A DNA stretch of 64,000 nt from Flavobacterium undicola (GCF_009909155.2 NZ_JAAAPM020000026.1:1-64000); one strand, 5' to 3'. Numbered from the stretch's first letter, positions 7,643-17,190 are shown. Translations and numbers: made by a program. The notes: generated by a model not told the origin, from the letters alone.

Positions 7643-9295
7643 TTATAATTTCAATCTCCATCTTGGATCACCTGCAGTTATTCTTCCAATAAAAGTTTTA
7701 TCTTTAAAATTGAAATCATTATTTTGTGGATCAACCCATAAATCATTCTGATTTTTGGAGTACGTTTTGGGTGTTAAATTAGGAACTTCTTTACTCCAAG
7801 TAATATCTGACACTGTATAACAGTTTCCAACATCAAAACTTGTACTAGCTAAACCAGTGGAGACTCCAGTTGTTGTAAAAGTTGTAGCTACACGTGTTTC
7901 ATCCCAAGAATGTCCAAAAATAGAATTCTTAATTGAAATACCACTGGTCACATTATTATTAGCAGTACCTCCTGAATAACTGAAATAATTAGTAACATTT
8001 GCAAATGTGCAACCTTCAATTGCAATGGACTGAGAATTATTCTTAGAAACAACAAGCCATGTAACTTTATTAAATGTACTGTTTGTTAATTTAATATTCT
8101 TAACAGTTGCAGTTTGTGGTGTTGCCGGAGCCTGATCACAAGTTAACAATCCGTATCCACCAATACTATCTACCACTGAGTTTTTAATTTCATAAGTAGT
8201 AATACTTGTCGTATTTCTCAATCTAAGTATACCTCGTAGTGTACCTATTTTACAATTATCAAACAATAACTCAGTAATAGTTGTATTTACACTGGTAGGA
8301 TTAAAAGCATAATTTGCATCGTATTTTTTTCCTCTAATTTCTACATCAATAAAACGAATGTAATCAATAGTAACACCTGATGCAATATTCATATTACCAT
8401 CCTTTAATAATCTAGCTTTCTTTTCACCAAAACCATAAGCTGCTCTAATAGTAACCGATTTATTTATTGCAAAAGTTGGCATATCATAAGTAACACCTCT
8501 TTTCACCAATATAGTAGCACCATTTGGAGCAGTAGCTAAAGCATTTTCAACAGCAGAAAGGCTTTGATTTGCTCTAATATCAATCACTCCTGGACCATTA
8601 GGGTCTATATCTTTTACTTTAGTAGTATAATCTACCCAACCTCTAAGGGTAGTACCACTATAAATAGCTATTTGATATTTTTTTTCTGGAGACAAACCAT
8701 AAACTATTGACACTCCAGCTAATTGTTCAGCAGATGTGACTACCGTTTCAGGAAACAAAGGCGTTTTAAGTTTTAAATCATCACCAGCAAAAACTTTCAT
8801 GCTTGTTACAGCAGCTCCAAGAGGTTTCCAAGTTACTCTGGCAGCAATATCTGTCACATCATATGCCGTAGGAATATTTAATATCGTAGGAAATCGTTCC
8901 GTTTGTACATTTCCTAAATCAGAAACTTTACTATCATATTGAGGGTCTTGAGCATGAGCAGTGGCTCTTATTTGATATAAGGTATTCCAATACAATCCTT
9001 CTCCTATAAGAGCTTCATCAATCTTAACATAATTGTTATCCGTTTTAATTGTATAATCTATGGTTTTAAAAGTATCCCTACTCACTTCCAATGTGTAGCC
9101 AATAGCTTCTTTTAATTTTCCCATATTAACAGTTATAACATTTCCTTCGGCTGTTAATTTATCCGAAAGAACAGGACGAAATAAACGTGTTTTTTCAAAA
9201 TTTTGTTCCTCTTCCTGACAAGCGTTAAACAACATAACGCTTAAACATAAAAACAAAACCATCTTTATGCTTAAAATATTACTTATATTTTTCAT
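7643..9295 (-). CDS. Surface glycan-binding lipoprotein, DUF4957/DUF5123-like (SusE-position)
   Basis: The 550-residue protein has a lipobox Cys at about residue 26 followed by QEEEQ, a strong acidic surface-export-like tag. Residues about 40-225 look like two fibronectin-type beta-sandwich modules (GLYWNTLYQIRATA, AYDVTDIAARVTWKP, LSPEKKYQIAIYSG). Residues about 235-550 form a right-handed beta-helix with DUF4957/DUF5123 character, seen in repeated strands such as VKNIKLTNSTFNKVTW and IAIEGCTFANVTNY. It follows susD by 21 bases. Proteins of this type take the SusE/F position in pectin loci and are thought to bind pectin at the surface; no catalytic residues are apparent. Family assignment is by recognition, not by a search. 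Confidence 0.78.
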   Translation of the reverse strand: MKNISNILSIKMVLFLCLSVMLFNACQEEEQNFEKTRLFRPVLSDKLTAEGNVITVNMGKLKEAIGYTLEVSRDTFKTIDYTIKTDNNYVKIDEALIGEGLYWNTLYQIRATAHAQDPQYDSKVSDLGNVQTERFPTILNIPTAYDVTDIAARVTWKPLGAAVTSMKVFAGDDLKLKTPLFPETVVTSAEQLAGVSIVYGLSPEKKYQIAIYSGTTLRGWVDYTTKVKDIDPNGPGVIDIRANQSLSAVENALATAPNGATILVKRGVTYDMPTFAINKSVTIRAAYGFGEKKARLLKDGNMNIASGVTIDYIRFIDVEIRGKKYDANYAFNPTSVNTTITELLFDNCKIGTLRGILRLRNTTSITTYEIKNSVVDSIGGYGLLTCDQAPATPQTATVKNIKLTNSTFNKVTWLVVSKNNSQSIAIEGCTFANVTNYFSYSGGTANNNVTSGISIKNSIFGHSWDETRVATTFTTTGVSTGLASTSFDVGNCYTVSDITWSKEVPNLTPKTYSKNQNDLWVDPQNNDFNFKDKTFIGRITAGDPRWRLKL

Positions 9296-9316
9296 CTCTA
9301 TAAATTTTATATTCTG

Positions 9317-11131
9317 TTATTTAAATTTGTAACCATCATTATTGAGGGTACCTTCGCTAGTTACAATGCTAATTGCAGGGATTGGAAATATATATCTTGC
9401 AACACCTGGTTGTGGACCATCTAAATAATACTTAGCATAATCTTTAAGAATCCAATCTTGGTAAATTGTAGTGTTATTATGCAATTGGATTAAGAATGCC
9501 TGTCTTTTCCACGTAGCATCAGGAGCAGCAGCAATTTTAGTGTCAGGATTTAAAATAACAAATTTACCTTTATCATCTAACTTCCAATATAGATAATCAG
9601 GTCCTGTACCCACTCCATTGAAAGCATCATCAGCTAATTTTTTAAGACCATCAACAGTTTTTTTCATTTTTTCTGAATAAATACCCCAACGAATCAATTC
9701 ATATTTACGAATCATTTCGCCACCAAATTCCCAAGCACGTTCATCAACTATAGCATTAAAAAAAGCGTTTTTAGATGCAGATGCTTGAGTTACATATCCA
9801 TCAACTTTAGTAATCCATTCTGTTTGATCAAATGCTCTTTGACGTACTCTTTTAAGCGCATTTTGAGCACCAACAGTTGGCCCATTTAATTCATTTTCTG
9901 CTTCAGCATACATCAATAAAACATCTGCATAACGCATCATAGGCCAGTTGATTCCCGTTCCTTTTGCAGATTGTTTTCCTGGAGGAGTATCTAAAAAATG
10001 TCTACTCCATTTGCCTTGAGCAATATTATTTGAGTTTGGGATGATTTCTGGTAAAAAATCGGCATTAATTTGATATAAACCACAAGTTACATCACGACGT
10101 TTGTCTTTACTATCAAAAGACAAATAATAAGTAGGAGGCATACCCATATAATTGTTTCCTGCACCGTAATCGTGTTTAGATGTTGTCCCTCCAATAACTG
10201 TAATTCCAATATTCCAGCCCACATCACCACTTCCTTTAGGAAAGGGAACTTCCCATAAAATTTCTTCATTTAGAGGTGTTAAAAACTTACATTCATTCAT
10301 GAAGATTTGTTTAAAATCAGTTGGTAATGGTCTGTCTTTTAAACTTATTAATTTCGCAGAGTAATCCTTTGCAATTTGATAATAATCTTTGTAATCACTA
10401 TCCCTAACCATATTTAATTCAGGTGTTAAATAATACCCCCCACGTTGTAATGATAATCTAGCGATCATACCTAAAGCATATTCACGATTCACTTGCTCAA
10501 TACCGTATGGAAGTTGGTCAGCCCATAACATCTTTTCTTCTACATCAATAATATTTTGGATTTCCTGACTTAAAATTTCATTTCTGGTTGATTTAGGCAC
10601 ATTAAAATTTTGACCCGCTACAGGAGCTTTTATTACATAAGGCACATCACCAAAATAAAAGGATAACATACTGTACCAATAAGCTCTTAGTACGTAACAT
10701 TCTCCTAATAATTGATTAAAAGTTCTTTTTACACTGGGATCTGAAGAGTCTAAATTCCCACTTGCTTTTATTCCTTCGATAGAAATGTTAGCAGCTCCAA
10801 TAGCTCTATAAGCATAAGTCCATACTATATTTAAATCTCCATTAGTATCCAACGCGTTTAAATCCCAAATTTGGTATCTATCTGCAGTGCTTCCCCAACC
10901 TGATTGTCTTTCAATATCTGTATTCCCACACATATTGTTAGACAATCTTGATCTAAAAGCATCTTGTTGAAAATAAGAATACACTGCATTCACTCCTTTT
11001 CTAGCGTCATCAACATTAGAATAAATATATTTATTATCGAAGGTTGAAATAGAATCAGGGTCTAAAAAGTCTTTTTGACAGGAAGCTAAAAGCAAAAATG
11101 CAAAAATAGCTAATATATAATTTGTTTTCAT
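9317..11131 (-). CDS. SusD/RagB-family nutrient-binding lipoprotein
   Basis: The 604-residue protein has a lipobox Cys near 19 followed by QKDFLDPD, the classical SusD start. The TPR-like helical core shows ARKGVNAVYSYFQ, LGECYVLRAYWYSML near 140 and the conserved C-terminal run NWPMMRYADVLLMYAEAENEL near 400, followed by VRQRAF, VDERAWEFGGE and RWG motifs. It sits outside the outer membrane as the lid of the SusC transporter and binds oligogalacturonides or related pectin fragments. The ligand is inferred from the neighbouring pectate lyases. It lies 112 bases after susC, the normal pair order. Confidence 0.95.
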   Translation of the reverse strand: MKTNYILAIFAFLLLASCQKDFLDPDSISTFDNKYIYSNVDDARKGVNAVYSYFQQDAFRSRLSNNMCGNTDIERQSGWGSTADRYQIWDLNALDTNGDLNIVWTYAYRAIGAANISIEGIKASGNLDSSDPSVKRTFNQLLGECYVLRAYWYSMLSFYFGDVPYVIKAPVAGQNFNVPKSTRNEILSQEIQNIIDVEEKMLWADQLPYGIEQVNREYALGMIARLSLQRGGYYLTPELNMVRDSDYKDYYQIAKDYSAKLISLKDRPLPTDFKQIFMNECKFLTPLNEEILWEVPFPKGSGDVGWNIGITVIGGTTSKHDYGAGNNYMGMPPTYYLSFDSKDKRRDVTCGLYQINADFLPEIIPNSNNIAQGKWSRHFLDTPPGKQSAKGTGINWPMMRYADVLLMYAEAENELNGPTVGAQNALKRVRQRAFDQTEWITKVDGYVTQASASKNAFFNAIVDERAWEFGGEMIRKYELIRWGIYSEKMKKTVDGLKKLADDAFNGVGTGPDYLYWKLDDKGKFVILNPDTKIAAAPDATWKRQAFLIQLHNNTTIYQDWILKDYAKYYLDGPQPGVARYIFPIPAISIVTSEGTLNNDGYKFK

Positions 11132-11243
11132 ATCTGTAATTTTTATTTGTTAGAGGTCAATATGATATCTTCTTTAATTACCATAGTTTGTTTACAATAA
11201 ACTTGTTTTAAATAACGATTTCATATCTAATATTTGTTTTATT

Positions 11244-14200
11244 TTAAAACGTTAGATTAAGACCAAAGGTATAAGAACGGCTTTTAGGAAAAGATGAATA
11301 ATCTACACCTGGAGTTAATGGATTACTTGACTGCGAATTAACATCCGGATCATAACCAGAATACTTAGTCCATATATGTAAATTTCTACCTGTAGCAAAC
11401 AATCTAAATTGTGTCAAACCTACTTTAGATATTAATTTCTTAGGTAAACTATATCCCAATGTTAGATTATTCAACCTAAGAAATGAACCATCTTCAATAG
11501 CAAAATCACTAATAAGAGCTTGTGCAATACCAAAACTATTATGCGACCATATTGTCTTCCCTTGATTCATTTCTGCTAATTGAGCTAAATCTGTTACGAT
11601 ACCGCCTGGAGTTCCTGTATATTGTCCATCAACATCCACATAAGTAAATCTCTTATCAGAGCTCATAGACGATAATAAATTTCCGTAAGTAACCCTTCTA
11701 AATTGGTTATACTGTATTTTTCCTGTATTATAAACCTCGTTACCTACTTGATAATCAAAAAATGTAGATAAGTCAAAACCTTTATAACTTACATTAAAAC
11801 CAAAACCTCCTTGAAAGTCAGGTGTTGCATTTCCTAAAACTTTTCTATCACTATCATTAATAACTCCATCATTATTTAAGTCTTTTATTTTTAAGAAACC
11901 TGGTCTAATATTACTGTTACCTACAAGAGCACCACTATCTGGTACACCACTCTTTAAAACATATTTACGTGTAGCTGTATCATAACGGTCAAAATCATCT
12001 GTCGAATAAAAACCATCAGTTACAAATCCGTAAAAATCTCCAATTTTACCACCAAGTTTTAAGGAAAAATCATTTATGTTTTTAAGATCGGTACTTGCCC
12101 AATTGGATCTTATGTTGTTCAATTCAGTCATTTTTCCATCCAATTTATCTATCCTAAAATCGTTTTTACCAATATTAGCATTAACAGAGAAATTAAAATC
12201 ATCTGAATCTACTATCACTCCTGACAATGCAAACTCAAAACCTCTATTTGAAGTATTACCAATATTCTCAAATTGTTTCTCAAAACCTGTATTAAGAGGT
12301 ATATCTACTTGGTAAAGCAAGTCTCTTGTTTCATTTTTATAGTAATCGAAACTTCCACTCAATCTTCTGTTAAAAAGACCAAAATCCAAACCAATATTAT
12401 TTGTAGCAGTACTTTCCCATTTTAAATCAGGATTATACAGTGTACTACTAGAAGGTGTGTAATACAGATTATCAAAATTCCCAAAACCTGGCCCTCTCAA
12501 TGTGCTACCATTAAAAAGAAATTGTGTTGCTTCGGTAGTTATTCCATCATTTCCAGTTTGACCATAACTTATTCTTAATTTTAGTTCATCTACAAAATCT
12601 ACATTCTTCATGAAGTTCTCATTTTTTATTTTCCAGGCAAATGCAAGTGCTGGAAAAATCCCTAATCTATTACTTCCTCTAAATTTACTAGATTCATCTG
12701 CTCTTGTAGTAAGCGTCCATATATATTTGTCCATTAACTGAAAATCAAATCTTCCAAAAACTGACTTTCTATTAAATGGAGTAGCTTCAGCACCAGCAAT
12801 TCTATCAACCCTACCAAATTGCATATTTGCGAATAGTTCTTCAGGAGTAATGGATAATCTGTAATCTTCACCTCTTAAAAAATTACTTTTTCCAGTCAAT
12901 GAAGAAATTTCTTGACCAACTAAGACATCTAATTTAATATCATTCCATTTTTTTCTATAATTCAAGGTATTCACTAAACGATAAGATTGACCTTCTGCAA
13001 TTGTTCTTTCCCCTAATGGTAAACTTCCTCCATTATTATAAGACTCACCTGTAAGCGGTCCATAATATCTTAATTGTTCCGAATAAGATCTTGAAGTAGT
13101 AATAGTTGATTTAACATCCAAGTCTTTTAATATAGACCAAGTTAGTCCAGCAGAAAAAACGTATTCATTGACCGTTCTTTTTCTCCAATCCTGTTTAACC
13201 AATTCACTTGGATCTACTAAACTTAATATAAATTGTGTAAAATCATCATCACTATTTACCTGAGTAAGATCAATATCTAGATCATCTGCAATACCATTTA
13301 TAGGTCTTGCTTGAACAGCATCTTTTATTTTTAATTGTGCATTTGTAGATGTACCTGCACCGTCCGTTACTGTGTTTGTTATTCTTGCCGTAAAATCAGC
13401 TTTAAGATTTTTAAATACTTGTTGATTCAACTTAAAGTTAATTGCTGTTCTTTCAAGCCCGGATCCATTCAACAAACCTTCATCTTTATTATTTGTAAGA
13501 CTTAAATTAGCCTTAGTAGTCTCACTACCTCCACCAATACTTAAATTATGATATTGCGAAAGTCTTGACCCTCCAAAAATTTTATCCTGCCAGTCAGTCC
13601 CTTTTTTTTGTTTATACAATTCCAAATCATCATACTTCCCATAGAATTTTTCAAAACTTTGTAAAGCTGTAGTACCCTGTAAAGCTGCATATTCATAATT
13701 AGCCATAGCAAATTCATAAGGGCTTAAAACTTCATATTTTCTGTCTTTAGGCAACTCACTAAATTGAAAATAGTTATTATAGGATACGCTAACCTTACCT
13801 GCTACAGGGCTCTTAGTCGTTACAACAATTACTCCATTTGACCCCTGCGCTCCATAAATAGCTGTAGCTGCAGCATCTTTTAAAACATCAATACTGGCAA
13901 TATCATTTACTGGAATATTATCTATATTTCCAACAATAAGTCCATCAACAATAAACAAAGGATCATTACTTTGAGAAATTGAAGTACCTCCCCTAACTCT
14001 AATTCTGATACTTGCTCCTGGCTCACCATCAGCTGAGGTAACATTCACACCTGGCAATCTACCTTTTAATGCCTCTGCTGCACTAGTCACTGGTATTTTT
14101 GAAAGTTCTTTACTAGTAATACTAGATGTTGCTCCAGTCATATCAGCCTTCCTAACTTTTCCATAACCATAATTAACAACTACTTCATTTAACTCACTCA

Positions 14201-14846
14201 CATTCACTTGCATTGATACATTAATAACAGTTCTATTCTTCACTGCAACTAATTGGTCTTTATAGCCAATATAAGAAAACACCAAAGTAGCATCCGGGTC
14301 AACGGAATTCAATTTAAAATGCCCTTCAATATCAGTACTGGTTGAATTAGATTTCCCTTTAACAACTACACTTAAACCCGGCATTGGCATATTATTCTCA
14401 TCCTTAACGACTCCTGAAACCTGAATAGCATCTTGCTCAACGACTGATTTAACAACAGTATTCGTTACCATTGGAACTGCTTGTTCTTTTTTCTTAACTA
14501 ATAATATCTGACGATCATTAATAGTATAAGAAATATCAGTGCCTTTGAATATTTTATCTAAAATTTCAACAATTTTCTTTTTCTCAACATTCACAGAAAT
14601 TTTTCTGTCTAAATCAATCAGGTTGCTCTCAAATAAAAATCGATATTCTGAAACAGACTCAATTTTATTGAACAGCTGCTCAACAGAAGTATTGTTCACA
14701 TTTAATGTCAACTTTGTATTTTGCGAATAGGTACTGGCTTGGATTCTCACCAATGACAGTATCAATAATAGCGTGGTTAGTTTCATCTTTAGGCTAATTT
14801 TAGGCAAATACGGACTAAGCCATTTCCCTTTAATTATTTTTTTCAT
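11244..14846 (-). CDS. SusC/RagA TonB-dependent receptor with STN signalling domain
   Basis: The 1200-residue protein has, in order: a long signal peptide; an STN domain (about 45-115, LTLNVNNTSVEQLF...ISYTINDRQIL), which contacts a FecR anti-sigma factor; a carboxypeptidase-regulatory-like beta domain (about 145-225, GVVKDENNMPMPGLSVVVKG); a plug (about 235-340 with GYGKVRKADMTGA and RVRGGTSI); and a 22-strand-type barrel ending in the aromatic C-terminus SYTFGLNLTF. It imports SusD-bound pectin oligomers with TonB energy. The STN domain together with the adjacent fecR and divergent sigma gene marks it as a transducer as well as a transporter. Length is at the upper end of the family because of the STN domain. 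Confidence 0.96.
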   Translation of the reverse strand: MKKIIKGKWLSPYLPKISLKMKLTTLLLILSLVRIQASTYSQNTKLTLNVNNTSVEQLFNKIESVSEYRFLFESNLIDLDRKISVNVEKKKIVEILDKIFKGTDISYTINDRQILLVKKKEQAVPMVTNTVVKSVVEQDAIQVSGVVKDENNMPMPGLSVVVKGKSNSTSTDIEGHFKLNSVDPDATLVFSYIGYKDQLVAVKNRTVINVSMQVNVSELNEVVVNYGYGKVRKADMTGATSSITSKELSKIPVTSAAEALKGRLPGVNVTSADGEPGASIRIRVRGGTSISQSNDPLFIVDGLIVGNIDNIPVNDIASIDVLKDAAATAIYGAQGSNGVIVVTTKSPVAGKVSVSYNNYFQFSELPKDRKYEVLSPYEFAMANYEYAALQGTTALQSFEKFYGKYDDLELYKQKKGTDWQDKIFGGSRLSQYHNLSIGGGSETTKANLSLTNNKDEGLLNGSGLERTAINFKLNQQVFKNLKADFTARITNTVTDGAGTSTNAQLKIKDAVQARPINGIADDLDIDLTQVNSDDDFTQFILSLVDPSELVKQDWRKRTVNEYVFSAGLTWSILKDLDVKSTITTSRSYSEQLRYYGPLTGESYNNGGSLPLGERTIAEGQSYRLVNTLNYRKKWNDIKLDVLVGQEISSLTGKSNFLRGEDYRLSITPEELFANMQFGRVDRIAGAEATPFNRKSVFGRFDFQLMDKYIWTLTTRADESSKFRGSNRLGIFPALAFAWKIKNENFMKNVDFVDELKLRISYGQTGNDGITTEATQFLFNGSTLRGPGFGNFDNLYYTPSSSTLYNPDLKWESTATNNIGLDFGLFNRRLSGSFDYYKNETRDLLYQVDIPLNTGFEKQFENIGNTSNRGFEFALSGVIVDSDDFNFSVNANIGKNDFRIDKLDGKMTELNNIRSNWASTDLKNINDFSLKLGGKIGDFYGFVTDGFYSTDDFDRYDTATRKYVLKSGVPDSGALVGNSNIRPGFLKIKDLNNDGVINDSDRKVLGNATPDFQGGFGFNVSYKGFDLSTFFDYQVGNEVYNTGKIQYNQFRRVTYGNLLSSMSSDKRFTYVDVDGQYTGTPGGIVTDLAQLAEMNQGKTIWSHNSFGIAQALISDFAIEDGSFLRLNNLTLGYSLPKKLISKVGLTQFRLFATGRNLHIWTKYSGYDPDVNSQSSNPLTPGVDYSSFPKSRSYTFGLNLTF

Positions 14847-14903
14847 AATTTTGGTTTGGTTTTAAATGATTTAATTTCTACACGTCGTTTGAAACACATT
14901 ACT

Positions 14904-14936
14904 AAATCGGGAAATACTGGTACTATTTCCCGATTT
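14904..14936. other. 13-bp hairpin in the fecR-susC gap
   Basis: AAATCGGGAAATA (14904-14916) and TATTTCCCGATTT (14924-14936) are perfect inverted copies with a 7-base loop. A T-tract follows on the plus strand, where no gene is being read. On the minus strand, the direction of fecR and susC, only UUU follows. It may partly terminate fecR mRNA or shape the susC leader. A 24-codon ORF on the minus strand (14945 down to 14871) starts with ATG just upstream of the stem and contains the hairpin. Confidence 0.55.
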
Positions 14937-15012
14937 TTTTTTCATGTATTTCTTCCTTTAAAAAAATTACACTCTCATCTCATGAATTAGTTTTGGTTAG
15001 TTAGTAAATTAG

Positions 15013-16152
15013 TTAGTTTATTTTTATTAGCTTACCTTCTTTCTTAAAAGTGAAGCCTTGAATTTTACTCATTGTTTCTAATACCACCTCAATACTTTCA
15101 ATATTCTTATTAAAACTGGCATTAAATTTTTTATCTAGCAGCTCTTTTCTATTATTCTCAATAGTAACATTATAAGATCGTTCTAATTTTATTATAATAT
15201 CTTTAAAAGCTGTTTTTCTAAAAACAAGTTCCCCATTCATCCATTCGGTATAAAATCGGGTATCTACTTTTTCAACAGCTATTGCTCTTTTTTGATTATT
15301 CCAGGTTCCTTTTTCTCCTGGTACAAGCATAGCTTTCTCATTTGGCGTAGCCGCATTAGACATGCTAACCGACCCCTCAACCAATACAGTATTAATATCT
15401 ACATCTTCTTTGTACGAACTCACATTAAATTTTGTTCCTAAAACTCGAACATCAACACCTCTTGTTTTAACTATAAATGGATGTTTTCTATCTTTAGTAA
15501 CATCAAAAAAAGCTTCTCCTTCTAAAACAACTTCTCTATTATGCCCTTTGATAAATTGAACTGGATATTTTAAAGAAGAACCTGCATTCATATTGACTAC
15601 TGTTCCATCCGACAAAGTAATTACAAAGGTTTTACCATAAGGAATCTTAATTTCATTATAAACCAATTTATCCATCGAAGTAGCCGAACGATAACTAATT
15701 TTATTTTCTTTTTGAGAAGCAATTACTTCACCGTTTTTCTTTACTATTTGTTGCTTTCCATTAGGGCTTAAAATCTGAACATCTCCATTTTCTAGAACCA
15801 ATTGAATAGCATCTGCAGGGATTATAGTTTTAGTTCGTGAATCAGTTTTATATTGAAAAACATAAACCAAACTTAACAACCCCACAAAAACAGCTGCATA
15901 TTGAAAAATATTTTTCCAATTAATTACAATGGGCTTTTTATCAAGATTCATCTTCTCTTTTAATTCTTCCCAATTTTCATCAACATCCATCGATTCCACA
16001 TGTAATAATGCTTCTTCTAACAAATTATTTTCTTGCAATTCCTTAATTAATTCTTGCTCTTCTTGAGACAACAATTCTATCTTGGAAGCATCAATGCTTC
16101 CATTACTTACTATTTCCTTTAGGATATTAATCAATTTTGGGTTGGAGTCCAT
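15013..16152 (-). CDS. FecR-family anti-sigma factor
   Basis: The 379-residue protein has a cytoplasmic N-terminal segment (about 1-80) that would bind the sigma factor, one transmembrane helix (about 85-105, FQYAAVFVGLLSLVYVF), a periplasmic FecR domain (about 170-270, with IPYGKTFVITLSDGT, VVLEGEAFFDV and FIVKT followed by VRVLGTKFNVSSY) and a C-terminal DUF4974-type domain that receives the STN signal (about 305-379). It lies upstream of the STN-type susC on the same strand and is divergent from the sigma gene. Its role is to hold the ECF sigma inactive until SusC senses substrate. Confidence 0.94.
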   Translation of the reverse strand: MDSNPKLINILKEIVSNGSIDASKIELLSQEEQELIKELQENNLLEEALLHVESMDVDENWEELKEKMNLDKKPIVINWKNIFQYAAVFVGLLSLVYVFQYKTDSRTKTIIPADAIQLVLENGDVQILSPNGKQQIVKKNGEVIASQKENKISYRSATSMDKLVYNEIKIPYGKTFVITLSDGTVVNMNAGSSLKYPVQFIKGHNREVVLEGEAFFDVTKDRKHPFIVKTRGVDVRVLGTKFNVSSYKEDVDINTVLVEGSVSMSNAATPNEKAMLVPGEKGTWNNQKRAIAVEKVDTRFYTEWMNGELVFRKTAFKDIIIKLERSYNVTIENNRKELLDKKFNASFNKNIESIEVVLETMSKIQGFTFKKEGKLIKIN

Positions 16153-16266
16153 TATATTTATTTGTATGTTAAAGTTATGTTAGAGAAATAATATTTTAGG
16201 GTGACAACATTATTAATTATTTTTATTTTTTTTTACACATTATGAAAAAAAACTAACTTTTTATTT

Positions 16267-16294
16267 TATATTTGATGCAATGTAATCCATTACA
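16267..16294 (+). promoter_or_regulatory. ECF sigma promoter -7 box with LacI-type operator
   Basis: A -7 box TATATTTG (16267-16274) is followed six bases later by TGTAATCCATTACA (16281-16294), the LacI operator palindrome found at four other promoters here with one central base changed. The start codon is 23 bases beyond. No clear TTG -33 element is seen. The placement downstream of the -7 box over the start site matches the other operators and predicts repression of the sigma gene by the LacI protein at 27.5 kb. Confidence 0.7.
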
Positions 16295-16317
16295 AAACGA
16301 ATAATCCCTATTTCTAA

Positions 16318-16857
16318 ATGTCATCTCATAAAGATTTAAAAATATTTGAAGACTTGTACAAAGAGCATTTTGCCTTTTTATCTTTAGTTTCTTTTAACAT
16401 AACTAAGGATAAAGATGTAGCGAAAGATGTTGTACAGGATTTTTTTATTTATCTATGGGAAAAAGAAGAAGCCCTAAACTTTACTATTTCGTTTAAGGCT
16501 TATGCGGCAAAAGCGGTAAAAAATTTAAGTCTTCAGCATTTAGAAAAACACAAAACAATCAGTTTAGACCAAAACAAAATCATCCTTCCTAAATTTGAAG
16601 AACAAGTTGTTTTTGAAAAAGCGGAGGAAAATAAAAAACCTAAAATCTTCACTTTAGTTGACAAGATTCCTCAAGCCAGAAGAGAGATTTTCATATCACA
16701 TATTGTAGAAGGACACAGTTATGCCGAAATTGCAGAAATGTATAATATTTCCATCAATACTGTAAAAACACAGATGAAGAGAGCTTATGCTTTTTTAAGA
16801 GAATTCGAAAACACCAGTACGCTAACTACGATACTGTATTTTCTGTTTAGAAATTAA
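16318..16857 (+). CDS. ECF-family RNA polymerase sigma factor
   Basis: The 179-residue protein has region 2 (about 10-75, LYKEHFAFLSLVSFNI...DVVQDFFIYLWEK) and region 4 (about 115-170, LVDKIPQARREIFISHIVEGHSYAEIAEMYNISINTVKTQM), the standard two-domain ECF layout. It belongs to the FecI-like type linked to FecR/SusC pairs. It is transcribed away from fecR, not in the more common sigma-fecR-susC order, from a 165-base shared region. Expected targets are the susC promoter and possibly fecR. A LacI-type operator lies in its promoter, which would place catabolite induction above the sigma relay. Confidence 0.94.
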   Translation: MSSHKDLKIFEDLYKEHFAFLSLVSFNITKDKDVAKDVVQDFFIYLWEKEEALNFTISFKAYAAKAVKNLSLQHLEKHKTISLDQNKIILPKFEEQVVFEKAEENKKPKIFTLVDKIPQARREIFISHIVEGHSYAEIAEMYNISINTVKTQMKRAYAFLREFENTSTLTTILYFLFRN

Positions 16858-16964
16858 CCCTAGATATATTTTGTTAGTTCGAGGTATAATTTTTTTCTAA
16901 AAAAAAGTAATATAAAATTACGTTTTATACTTATATCAAATTGTTATTGTGTTTGTGATACTCA

Positions 16965-17190
16965 ACTGTCCTTAGCTTCCACAGTCGAGTGTCAAATGTT
17001 TGAAGAAATGCGTAGAAAGAAAAGCTGTTTGAGCGATAACGAGTTCTTTTCTTTTAGCATTCGAAAACTAATTTGACCGACGAGGAGGCGCAAGACTTGA
17101 TTTTTTTGTTTCTTTTTTGATCAAGCAAAAAAGAAAATTGGTAAATCTAATTTTTTCACTTTTAATAAAAACGTCATTGGTAGTGATTTT
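16965..17190 (-). repeat. Dispersed intergenic repeat, copy B (inverted relative to copy A)
   Basis: The reverse complement aligns block by block with 1641-1975: CACTACCAATGA, TTGATCAAAAAAGAAACAAAA, CGTCGGTCAAATTAGTTTTC plus GAATGCTAAAAGAAAA, CATTTGACACTCGACTG and GGAAGCTAAGGACA. It lacks the two inserted segments of copy A. It fills most of the 443-base gap between the sigma gene and the GH28 gene. The remainder of that gap is AT-rich, with a weak GAGAAC/GTTCTC hairpin near 17209-17241 and nothing else I can identify. Confidence 0.7.
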
